Of a DNA stretch of 64,000 nucleotides, positions 33,423 to 41,227 are shown piece by piece. Below the pieces are notes generated by a model. The model was not told the DNA's origin and ran no database searches. It saw only the letters and a list, made by a program, of their open reading frames with translations. The first letter of the stretch is position 1. Every line of letters begins with the position of its first letter. Where the stretch lies: assembly GCA_002433235.1 (NCBI GenBank), contig DJHS01000133.1:1-64000 (forward strand), written 5' to 3'. Made by a program: the position numbers and the translations under genes. This stretch comes from UBA6614 sp002433235 (GTDB lineage: Bacteria > Verrucomicrobiota > Verrucomicrobiia > Limisphaerales > UBA1100).

Positions 33423-34126
33423 TCAACCGGCCCGTGCCGGCCGTCCAACCCTACGCGAACATGCAACTATACGTTTTAAAGAACAACGAAAAGCTTGGCC
33501 CCTTGGAGCTGGAGGAAGTTCGCAACCTTCTCGCCACCGGCAGCCTGAACCCCGCCGATCAGGCATGGCATGAGGGCGCCGAGAACTGGGCGCCCCTCTC
33601 GGACATTCCCGGTGCCATGAAAAAATCCAAGGGCGCCAAGGCGGATGTCAGGAAACCCCGCGCCTCCGAGCCCGCGCAACCCATGTCCAGCGTGGCCCGT
33701 GACGTTAAAAACCTGAAGGCCAACACCTCCACCACTACTGCCGAGATTCGGGCGTTTCTGGCGGAGATGCAGGGCAAATCCCCACGCGAAATGCTGGGTG
33801 TCATCGCCCAGAGCAGCCTTGTCTCCAGCCTCGCACTGTCCACCGTCATTATCACCCTTTTGCTGGCTGGCTTCACCGGCCTTGCCTTCGCCATCGGGGA
33901 TGATCCATCGCCGCCGTCAATCAAGGCGAAAAAACAAGAACCCCAACCCGAGCCCAACCCAAAGGCCGGCGCCAAGGCTCCACCCAAGATGGATACCCGC
34001 ACCCTCGAGGAAAAGGCCGCCAAGGCCATGGGCGTCGACAAGGCAAAGAAAGGGCAACCCAAGGAAGTTAACCCCTTCGGCAGCAAGCCCGGCGGCGACG
34101 ACATCCTCGGCGAAATAGACAATTAG
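33419..34126 (+). CDS. GYF-domain membrane protein with proline-rich tail (operon gene F)
   Basis: This encodes 235 residues with ATGA overlap to gene E. Residues about 15-65 are a GYF_2 (DUF4339) domain: QLYVLKNNEKLGPLELEEV, DQAWHEGAENWAPL. Then a Lys/Ala-rich linker, one membrane helix (about 137-158, LALSTVIITLLLAGFTGLAF) and a Pro/Lys/Gly-rich tail (KKQEPQPEPNPKAGAKAPPK). By topology the GYF domain is cytoplasmic and the tail periplasmic, as in TonB-like proteins, but there is no TonB C-terminal domain. GYF domains bind proline-rich peptides. Likely the cytoplasmic coupling or recruitment subunit. Confidence 0.8.
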   Translation: MINRPVPAVQPYANMQLYVLKNNEKLGPLELEEVRNLLATGSLNPADQAWHEGAENWAPLSDIPGAMKKSKGAKADVRKPRASEPAQPMSSVARDVKNLKANTSTTTAEIRAFLAEMQGKSPREMLGVIAQSSLVSSLALSTVIITLLLAGFTGLAFAIGDDPSPPSIKAKKQEPQPEPNPKAGAKAPPKMDTRTLEEKAAKAMGVDKAKKGQPKEVNPFGSKPGGDDILGEIDN

Positions 34127-34140
34127 TTTTTCATGTGCGC

Positions 34141-36285
34141 ATGAAACACTTACCCCGCATTTGCGCGTTGATCCTGATAGTCGGGTTTTTCCTGCCCTGC
34201 TTGCCCAGTGGCATCAGCGGGGTGTCCCTTGTGGAGGGAGGCATCATGCTGGCGGATATATCGCCTGAAGCCTTGGAGGCCATCGAGCACGTGGTTGAAA
34301 CCATGTTCATGGTCGAAATAGCAGACCTGAAGATCCAAACGGGATTACTTTCACTTTTGCTTCTGGCCACGGCCCTAATTCCCGCCACTGCCCTTGCCGC
34401 CCTTGTTTTGGATAGCAAACCCGCCCATGCCGCCTCCGGCTTGGTTTCCATTGTTCTCCTTGCCGCTTGGTCATTCAAGTTTGGGAAACCCATCTTTGAC
34501 ACCCTCGCCTATGGAAGCTGGATTTGCCTAGGATCTGGAATAGCTCAGTTGTTTGTTGCCAGCAAAAGCCGAGAGTTGCCCTTGGGCGACTTTCTGGCCG
34601 ATGTGGAAAACTTCACGGTCACCTATGCTTCCCAACTATGGGGAATTATGATCGTGCTATTCTGGACATGCCTGATCGCCGACGCCTTGTATACCCGTCA
34701 CCTGCCCCTTTGGCTGCCAATCACCGCGCTCGTCCTTCAAGTCACTGGCGCCGTGTGTTGGCTTTCCCAATTGCGCGGCAAACTTGAGGCTCGCGGCATT
34801 TCCGGTAAAACATCGATCATCGCGATCCCCTTCGCCGTTTCAATGCTCATCACTTGGGGCTATCTCTGGTTTCTCTGGCATCCCGGCGCCGCATTCATCT
34901 CCGACACGCTGCTCTGGACGGGCTTCTCCATCGCCTTCGCCGTCGCCCTGCTTGGCCTCGGCACATTCCGAGCCTATGCGCGCCCCCACTGGGGGCGGCG
35001 GGAATTCTGGATGATCGCCACCGCCGCCTTCATCCCCACTTGGCAATGGTTCGTCTTCGCCACGGATTTCTTCGCCCTCGAGGGCCTGAGAGTCGCCGTC
35101 GCCAAGGGAGGCTTGTTAACTGCCTTCTTCGTCGGGCTCGCCTGGACGATTCACTGGGTAGAGAATCGCTCCCGCGAAATCCAGCTCCTGCGCCGTTCCA
35201 GCAACCCCACAGGTCTGGCCCAAGCTTCGCCATTGGACGCCATGAATCGCTCCATCGCTTCCCCGGACAAACGCACCTGGAACCCCCTCGACATGGATGC
35301 TTGGTACTACGGCCGCCAACGACAAAAGCTCAAGCAATCCCTCAATGCCTTTGCCAGCTACACCGCCCTTTTCATCGCCATCTTTCTCCTCCTGATGAGC
35401 CTGACTGGCTGCCAGGAAATCTATGAACTCCCAGCAGGTGGCGGGGAGCCGGAACTCAAGCAAAAGGTTATCAAGCAAATCATCAAGATCAAGGAGGTGC
35501 CCATCGTCAACCCGCTCAGCAACCTCATCCGCCCCGTGCCACCCATTGAGGAGATTTTAAAGAACATGCTTGAGGAAACCATGCACCGCTACGAGGTTGG
35601 ACAGGGCCAGGGCAAGGGCGCAGGCTTTGCCGGGGGCACAAACAAGGGCAAGGTTCGCTTCATCCGCCTCCGCTATGCCGGGGGCGACTGGGATCAGGAT
35701 CTGGATTTAAACTCCGACCTGAACATGCTCCTCTGGTACGCCTCCAACACCGGTCAGCCCGCCGCCAAGCTTCCGGAAGTCCGCAGTATCGGGCAACTCC
35801 GCAACTTCCCCAAGATGAAGAGCCCGCCACTCGTTTACATGACCGGCGAACGTGGCATCTCCATCTCCAGCTCTGAAGTCGAAACCCTGCGCGAATACTT
35901 GGTCGACAAACACGGCATGCTTTTAGCTGACAATGGCGGCAGTATCACGTGGCACAATGCGTTCATGAATCTTATGGAGCGCCACGTGCTGCCCAACGTC
36001 AAAAAACGCAGAATACCCATCGATCATCCCGTACACAGCGGACTCGCGGCCGTTCCAATGCCCTTCCCCCACGATGGCGGGAAAGGCGTCGTTTACGGGT
36101 GGACTATTGAAAACCGCATCGCGGTATACTATCATCCTGGAGATATCGGTGATGCATGGGCTGATGGACACGCTGGCATATCCCGCCAACACTGGATGGC
36201 CTGCTATCGCCTCGGCGGAAACATCATCCTCTACGCACACTCGGAGTACAGCAAATGGTTGCAGACACAAAAACAAAAGGACTGA
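34141..36285 (+). CDS. Polytopic membrane protein fused to a DUF4159 domain (operon gene G)
   Basis: This encodes 714 residues from ATG 34141; a GTG at 34135 is also in frame. Residues 1-380 contain several membrane helices (LILIVGFFLPCLPS, LLSLLLLATALIPATALAAL, LFIAIFLLLMSL near 407). At 421-424 a lipobox-like LTGC follows a helix, inside the protein. After a linker with Gly-rich VGQGQGKGAGFAGGTNKGK, residues about 500-714 match DUF4159 (VRFIRLRYAGGDWDQD, EVETLREYLVDKHGMLLADNGG, GHAGISRQHWMACYRLGGNI). DUF4159 has a class I glutamine-amidotransferase-like fold and is often found near MoxR/ExbD genes. Function unknown. Confidence 0.8.
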   Translation: MKHLPRICALILIVGFFLPCLPSGISGVSLVEGGIMLADISPEALEAIEHVVETMFMVEIADLKIQTGLLSLLLLATALIPATALAALVLDSKPAHAASGLVSIVLLAAWSFKFGKPIFDTLAYGSWICLGSGIAQLFVASKSRELPLGDFLADVENFTVTYASQLWGIMIVLFWTCLIADALYTRHLPLWLPITALVLQVTGAVCWLSQLRGKLEARGISGKTSIIAIPFAVSMLITWGYLWFLWHPGAAFISDTLLWTGFSIAFAVALLGLGTFRAYARPHWGRREFWMIATAAFIPTWQWFVFATDFFALEGLRVAVAKGGLLTAFFVGLAWTIHWVENRSREIQLLRRSSNPTGLAQASPLDAMNRSIASPDKRTWNPLDMDAWYYGRQRQKLKQSLNAFASYTALFIAIFLLLMSLTGCQEIYELPAGGGEPELKQKVIKQIIKIKEVPIVNPLSNLIRPVPPIEEILKNMLEETMHRYEVGQGQGKGAGFAGGTNKGKVRFIRLRYAGGDWDQDLDLNSDLNMLLWYASNTGQPAAKLPEVRSIGQLRNFPKMKSPPLVYMTGERGISISSSEVETLREYLVDKHGMLLADNGGSITWHNAFMNLMERHVLPNVKKRRIPIDHPVHSGLAAVPMPFPHDGGKGVVYGWTIENRIAVYYHPGDIGDAWADGHAGISRQHWMACYRLGGNIILYAHSEYSKWLQTQKQKD

Positions 36286-37901
36286 CCCGCGCGCTGGCCG
36301 CCGCCAGCCTCGTCTTCACCCTCACCAGCAAGGCCGCCCTCGGCTATTTGGAACAAATCCCTGTCGAGACCTTCGCCAAGATGCGTGAGGTCGAGCGTTA
36401 CCAGATGCGCATCGCCGAGAAGCTCTACCTGCGCGGCGAGTTCAAGGCAGCCATGAGTGAGTACGAGAAATACCTCACCCTTTATGAGCGCAGCCTCGGA
36501 GCTCCCTACGCCCAACTCATGTGGAGCCACTGCCTCGTCAAGCAACGCAAGGTTTACACCGCCATTCGCGAGGGATTCCTGTCGGTCATCGACTACTGGC
36601 CCGAGTCCCACGAGGCCGCGCTCGCCGCCTACCTCATTGGCTGGAACTACAAGAACGCCGGCGAACTCCCCAACGCCGAGAAAGCCTATTTGCGGGCAAT
36701 CAATGACTATGAGTCCCACCACGTTGCGGTGCTTTCCAAGTGGGACCTGACCGAGCTTTACGGCGAACAAAAGAAACAGGTCCAGCGGGTTGCGATCTGG
36801 AAAGACCTTTCCTACAAGGTCAAACGCACTAAGGAAAACAGTTCCATTCTCGTCAGTGCCAGCCGCAGCCTTTGCTCCCACCACTTTTACAATGGCGATT
36901 TTCCCGAGGGCCTCAAGGCACTGGAAACCTCGTATAAAACGACCTCCCTCGTCTATTACGCCTACATCCACGCTCGCTCCCCCGTGAACACCCTCACCGG
37001 CGATCCCAACAAGAAGCCCCTGGGTGAAAAACTCGCCGACCAGGCCATTGCCTTCATCCGTAAACAAGCCCCCGCCACAACCGGCACTGATGACGAGAAA
37101 AAACAAATCCGCAAATACTACAGCTACATGGCTGACCTGCACGCCTCCGCCCGGCGTGACCGTGAAGGGCTGCAGACTTGGGAACAACTGGGCAAGATTC
37201 TAGGCATGGATGATGGCATCCGCGGCTCCATGGCCGACTGGCACATCGCCCGCAAACGCTTTACCGAAGGCCGCAAGCTCCACGAACAGTTTCAAGACAA
37301 GATCAAAGGGTTGGAGAAAATCGCCGACGTTTACGCCGACAAGAGAAAGGATTATCAGCCCGACAAAGCCGTGGACACCTACAACCGCATCATCGGCCTC
37401 GATGACAAGGAGAACAAGGGTACTTGGGATGAAAAAATTGCCGCCACTTGGTTCAACGCCAAAAAATGGGACGAAGCCATCGCCGCCTATCAAGTGCTGC
37501 TAAAATCCGCTCCAGATAAATTTGGCACCTGGTACCGGCAAATCGGCCTGTGCTACGAGTACAGCAATCGCATTCCCACCGCCATCCAGTCCTACCGGCA
37601 ATCCGACTATTTCCCAAAAGTATACTTCGACATCGCCCGCTGCCACCGCAAGCTCAAGCAATGGAAGGAAGCCCTTGTCGTCTATCACCAGGCCCGAGCC
37701 GACAAGGGTGCCGCCCCTGAGGCTTCCATCCAGATCGGCTTCACCTACGAGGATTCCGGCAGCCGCGAAAATGCCATCAAGTGGTTCCAACAAACCTGCA
37801 AGCTCTATCCCAAGAACTCGCAGGCCAGTGTAGCCCACGCCCATTTGCAGAGGGAATACAAGATCAGCATCACCCTCGGCGGTGCCACGGACGACAAATA
37901 G
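36255..37901 (+). CDS. Exported TPR protein (operon gene H)
   Basis: This encodes 548 residues; it overlaps gene G by 31 bases. A signal peptide (TRALAAASLVFTLTSKAALG) is followed by TPR-like repeats along the whole protein: YLRGEFKAAMSEYEKYL, YLIGWNYKNAGELPNAEK, TWFNAKKWDEAIAAYQVLL, DIARCHRKLKQWKEALVVYH and FTYEDSGSRENAIKWFQ. It is the last gene of the operon, followed by a terminator at 38012. It probably acts as a scaffold protein binding other operon products in the periplasm. Confidence 0.88.
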   Translation: MVADTKTKGLTRALAAASLVFTLTSKAALGYLEQIPVETFAKMREVERYQMRIAEKLYLRGEFKAAMSEYEKYLTLYERSLGAPYAQLMWSHCLVKQRKVYTAIREGFLSVIDYWPESHEAALAAYLIGWNYKNAGELPNAEKAYLRAINDYESHHVAVLSKWDLTELYGEQKKQVQRVAIWKDLSYKVKRTKENSSILVSASRSLCSHHFYNGDFPEGLKALETSYKTTSLVYYAYIHARSPVNTLTGDPNKKPLGEKLADQAIAFIRKQAPATTGTDDEKKQIRKYYSYMADLHASARRDREGLQTWEQLGKILGMDDGIRGSMADWHIARKRFTEGRKLHEQFQDKIKGLEKIADVYADKRKDYQPDKAVDTYNRIIGLDDKENKGTWDEKIAATWFNAKKWDEAIAAYQVLLKSAPDKFGTWYRQIGLCYEYSNRIPTAIQSYRQSDYFPKVYFDIARCHRKLKQWKEALVVYHQARADKGAAPEASIQIGFTYEDSGSRENAIKWFQQTCKLYPKNSQASVAHAHLQREYKISITLGGATDDK

Positions 37902-38011
37902 CCCCTCGGCTAAAAGTCGGTGAATAACTCCCGCTTGACCCTGCATACCGCCCCCCTAGGCTCAGCATAGGATTTCGGTTAGCTGGTTAATGGGTTGTGC
38001 GCCGCGATCCT

Positions 38012-38043
38012 GCCATCGTGGAGCTTCCCCGGTGGCTTTTTTT
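38012..38043 (+). terminator. Rho-independent terminator after the motor operon
   Basis: GCCATCG (38012-38018) pairs with CGGTGGC (38030-38036, one G-T pair) and is followed by a T-run at 38037-38043. It ends the plus-strand operon and overlaps the stop of the convergent DUF2059 gene. Confidence 0.65.
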
Positions 38044-38530
38044 ACTTCTTGGGACTGCCCTTCTCCGGTGCGGGCCGAGGCAACGGCAGATTCAAGCCCG
38101 GCTTGGTCCCAATCGACTGCGAGGTCTTCAGGAACGCCTTCTGCAACTCCAGTTGAATGTGCGGACCCATCTCCTTCATGCACACCCCGATCTTTTTCAT
38201 CGCCGACTTGCCCACCGGCGTGCTGTAAAAATCCGCCAGCGCCGATAACTCCTTCGCCGTCAAGTGCCGCACCAGCGAGTCCAGCGTCGCCTCCTCCACC
38301 GCCTTGAAATCCAGATGGCGCGTCATGTTGTCGATGAACTCTTTACGCTGCCCCGCCGGAAAATTCTGCGCCATGGTGAAGATCATATCCCCCACAAATT
38401 CCTCCGGCGGCAGCGCCTTGAGATACCGCGCCGCCTCCTTTTGACGCAACCCCTTGGAATCCGCCTCATCGTCCGCCCATGCCACCACAACCAGACCCAC
38501 TGCCATAAAAATTCCGAGAGACAACTTCAT
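38042..38530 (-). CDS. Secreted DUF2059 protein
   Basis: This encodes 162 residues with a signal peptide (MKLSLGIFMAVGLVVVAWAD). The helical body fits DUF2059: a segment around FIDNMTRHLDFKAVEEATLD, the diagnostic LTAKELSALADFYSTPVGKS, and KKIGVCMKEMGPHIQLELQK. Family members are small periplasmic proteins of unknown role. It is convergent with the motor operon; the stop codon lies in the operon's terminator. Confidence 0.85.
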   Translation of the reverse strand: MKLSLGIFMAVGLVVVAWADDEADSKGLRQKEAARYLKALPPEEFVGDMIFTMAQNFPAGQRKEFIDNMTRHLDFKAVEEATLDSLVRHLTAKELSALADFYSTPVGKSAMKKIGVCMKEMGPHIQLELQKAFLKTSQSIGTKPGLNLPLPRPAPEKGSPKK

Positions 38531-38662
38531 GCGTTCAATCTAGCACAAGCACACAAATTGAGAAAGCTGTGAGTATAGGTGCTCCCTTAAATCGCCTGAA
38601 CTAGTACAGGCACTGGTTGTTGCTTGTCTCGGATTTTTCCAATGACAAAAAACGCTAAAAAA

Positions 38663-38683
38663 TGGTGGGCGATGAGGGATTCG
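38663..38683 (-). tRNA. tRNA 3' end (T-arm and acceptor with CCA), probably tRNA-Val
   Basis: Read on the minus strand this is CGAATCCCTCATCGCCCACCA: part of the T-loop, the 3' T-stem CCCTC, acceptor strand ATCGCCC, discriminator A and an encoded CCA. The acceptor strand pairs perfectly with GGGCGAT, the 5' end of the tRNA fragment on the far side of the N run. Either one tRNA was split by an overestimated gap or tandem copies were collapsed. Confidence 0.8.
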
Positions 38684-38963
38684 NNNNNNNNNNNNNNNNN
38701 NNNNNNNNNNNNNNNNNNNNNNNNNNNNNNNNNNNNNNNNNNNNNNNNNNNNNNNNNNNNNNNNNNNNNNNNNNNNNNNNNNNNNNNNNNNNNNNNNNNN
38801 NNNNNNNNNNNNNNNNNNNNNNNNNNNNNNNNNNNNNNNNNNNNNNNNNNNNNNNNNNNNNNNNNNNNNNNNNNNNNNNNNNNNNNNNNNNNNNNNNNNN
38901 NNNNNNNNNNNNNNNNNNNNNNNNNNNNNNNNNNNNNNNNNNNNNNNNNNNNNNNNNNNNNNN
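38684..38963. other. Assembly gap (280 N) inside a tRNA locus
   Basis: Run of N. The flanking bases are the two ends of one tRNA-Val, so the true gap may be only a few bases, or it may hide further tandem tRNA genes. Confidence 0.99.
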
Positions 38964-39014
38964 CCCGACCAACGGCGTGTAAAGCCGGTGCGCTAGCCAC
39001 TGCGCCAATCGCCC
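38964..39014 (-). tRNA. tRNA-Val (anticodon UAC), 5' part
   Basis: Read on the minus strand from 39014: acceptor GGGCGAT, D-arm GGCGCAGTGGCTAGCGC, anticodon arm CCGGC-TTTACAC-GCCG with anticodon TAC (Val), then variable loop and the beginning of the T-stem (CGGG) up to the gap. The 5' acceptor strand pairs with ATCGCCC at 38663-38683. Confidence 0.88.
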
Positions 39015-39022
39015 CACAAAAT

Positions 39023-39487
39023 TCAGGAGCGCCGGCGCTTGAGCAGGTAGGAGGTTTGGCCGTTTTCTTCCCGCTCGGAGAACAGTTCCCAGCCCTCCTC
39101 GCCAAGACGGTTCAACTCGGACTCCAATTCCTCCACTTCCGGCGTGATGACCTTGTATTCCCACTGGGCGGAAGCGCGGGGGGTGAGGTAAACCCCGGCA
39201 TTCACACCGCCATCGGCAATATCGGAAACCTGTCCGGCAACTTGGCGGGCGCGACCGGTGACCATTGCCGTGTCGTCCTTCACGGTCTGCGACATCTCGC
39301 GGATGTTCTCGGTGATCTCCACGATGTTGGAGGCGATCTGTCCTTTCACGCTCGATCGCACGGACAATTCCACCCCAGCGGCTTCATCTCCACGCGTTTC
39401 ACCCGTTTCGTGCGTGACCTTGTTTCCACAGGCACCCGCGATCACGGCGAGTGCCAAGGCAGAAAGGATTCTTGTCGCCTTCATCAT
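39023..39487 (-). CDS. Lipoprotein with C-terminal DUF4177 domain
   Basis: This encodes 154 residues from ATG 39487 (MMKATRILS). The lipobox is AGAC (VIAGAC) at about residue 20. A helical middle part (NIVEITENIREMSQTV) precedes the C-terminal DUF4177-type domain, with the usual WEYKVITPEVEELESELNRL and LGEEGWELFSERE pattern. DUF4177 proteins are small and uncharacterised. The longer frame (to 39568) overlaps the neighbouring gene and would bury the signal peptide. It is 8 bases from the tRNA fragment. Confidence 0.8.
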   Translation of the reverse strand: MMKATRILSALALAVIAGACGNKVTHETGETRGDEAAGVELSVRSSVKGQIASNIVEITENIREMSQTVKDDTAMVTGRARQVAGQVSDIADGGVNAGVYLTPRASAQWEYKVITPEVEELESELNRLGEEGWELFSEREENGQTSYLLKRRRS

Positions 39488-39558
39488 GCGCGGTATTGGA
39501 GTCCAGTTTGGCTGTTTTTTCAAGGATACAATTGGTTGCGGCCTTTGCCCCGGCCCCG

Positions 39559-41184
39559 CTAGTAACACAAAACCTGTGTCACCAGACGATTGGTGACAGT
39601 GAATACCGCATTGCGCAGGGGCTGCCGGTTGCGGGCATCAATGATGCGTAGGCCCGCGTAAAACCACTTACCATCCTCGATCTTGTCCGGCTGGCCCAAG
39701 GACTGCAGTAGCTTGTTCTGGGGCTTGTTGCCAAAGTGATACTCCATGGAGTATCCAACCATATTGGGGGCAAACTGGTACTGCGCGCCCTGATAATAGG
39801 CCAACCAAAGCAGGCCCCGGTGGATGCCCGTGGGGGTGTTGGGGTTGATGGTCCCGGCGATCGCATTCGTGACGCCCGCGGGACGGTCCGGGATGGCCCC
39901 GATAATGGGAGAGGCATTGGTTGAGGTGGCTGCCGGCTTGGGGGTGGGCGGCTCGGGGTCTGTCAATCCGCCCAAACCAAAGTTCCCGCCCAAGGCGTTC
40001 TCCAAATTGCCCATCACTTTTTTGCGCAGGTAACCAATGAGATCCTCCGTGGTTCGCACGTCACGATCAATTTCCACGATGAAGTCGTCCACCGTGTCCA
40101 GACCGTCAATCAGGCTGTTCTCATCCGCGGCGCCCATACCCCCGATCTGCGCGGCAACAGCTTGAAACTGCTCCATCGTCTGCACCTTTGCGTCCACGCC
40201 GGCGATGCCCGCCTGCAAGGCACCAAAAATCAGGTCGGGCTGTGACAGCTTCCACTTGCCATCCACTAGGACCAGTTGCAGCGTTTGTTTGCCAGCCGTG
40301 GTGCCCAGAAAGGGCAACGGCGGATAGGTCACTTCAACCAGCGCCTTCCCGGCTTCGTTGGAGATGGTTTTAACCTGAATCTGGTTGACCGGCTGCTTGA
40401 ATCCCGCGTGCCACGACGCCTCGCCTTCTTGCCCGGGGATGGCGTCGAGTTTCTTCATCAAGGCCGATCCCGTCTCGGCCACGAAATTATCCAGATTGGG
40501 GTTCTGCAGCCAGTTAATGTCCTTAAGGTGGCTGTCAAGCAGGGTGAACAAAATATCCGCGGTGGCCCCGAACATCCATGGTTCGATTTTCAGGTCTGCC
40601 TTGTATTTTTGGATGATGGCCGCAAAAGCCGCATTGCCGATGGCACCTGTCAAGGCATTGGGATCCGGCCCTTCGCCATCGGTCAATCCACCCAAGGATG
40701 AGTTGATGAGGTTGGCCAGATTGACGTTGTTGGCGGCTTCCGGCTTGAAATCCAGAACGCCGATGAACACGTCCTTCTTGTTCTGGATCAACTGGGCGAA
40801 ATTGCGCGCAACCTCCATGCCCCGAGTGAACACCCTCGGCTTGCCGGCGGCGGCGGCGCCCATTTTCTTGACGCGATCGGCAAGGGATTGCCGCAGGCTC
40901 ACCGGCTGCGCGTCCCAAAGCACCTGCGGCTGGTTATTGGCCAAGGCCGTGTACCAGCCCTTGACCGCCTGGTCAGGGGTGATCCCCTCCTTGGCCACCG
41001 GCCCGCCCTTGTCCCGGGTCATCCACCAAACCGTCAGCCCAATGCCCCCGCCAAAGAGGAGCACAAGGGCAACAATGATGGCCACGAGTTTGCCACGCGA
41101 CATCTTCTCCTTTGGAGCGGCCGCCTCCGGGGCCGGCTCATTAGCCTGATCCCAAAGACTCGGCGGTTTCTGCTCGCTGCCCAT
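39559..41184 (-). CDS. Membrane-anchored protein of unknown function, paralogue of 41228-42553
   Basis: This encodes 541 residues. A cytoplasmic N-terminus (about 1-30) is followed by one helix (LVAIIVALVLLFGGGIGLTVWW) and a large periplasmic part. Segments such as NNQPQVLWDAQPVSLRQSL parallel NGQPVAVWDALPAPFQKDL in the upstream neighbour, so both belong to one family. The rest is helical with Pro/Thr/Asn-rich linkers (about 410-450) and a C-terminal part like KLLQSLGQPDKIEDGKWFY. No known domain is recognised. Minus-strand neighbours on both sides suggest an operon from 43608 down to 39023. Confidence 0.75.
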   Translation of the reverse strand: MGSEQKPPSLWDQANEPAPEAAAPKEKMSRGKLVAIIVALVLLFGGGIGLTVWWMTRDKGGPVAKEGITPDQAVKGWYTALANNQPQVLWDAQPVSLRQSLADRVKKMGAAAAGKPRVFTRGMEVARNFAQLIQNKKDVFIGVLDFKPEAANNVNLANLINSSLGGLTDGEGPDPNALTGAIGNAAFAAIIQKYKADLKIEPWMFGATADILFTLLDSHLKDINWLQNPNLDNFVAETGSALMKKLDAIPGQEGEASWHAGFKQPVNQIQVKTISNEAGKALVEVTYPPLPFLGTTAGKQTLQLVLVDGKWKLSQPDLIFGALQAGIAGVDAKVQTMEQFQAVAAQIGGMGAADENSLIDGLDTVDDFIVEIDRDVRTTEDLIGYLRKKVMGNLENALGGNFGLGGLTDPEPPTPKPAATSTNASPIIGAIPDRPAGVTNAIAGTINPNTPTGIHRGLLWLAYYQGAQYQFAPNMVGYSMEYHFGNKPQNKLLQSLGQPDKIEDGKWFYAGLRIIDARNRQPLRNAVFTVTNRLVTQVLCY

Positions 41185-41227
41185 GCCCTACCCTGCCTCA
41201 CAATGGACGGTTTTTCAATGTCAAAGG

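Noticed and set aside
38624..38683. Start of a gene reading MTKNAKKWWAMRDS
   Set aside because: This is the reverse reading of the tRNA-Val 3' end, a known source of spurious annotations.
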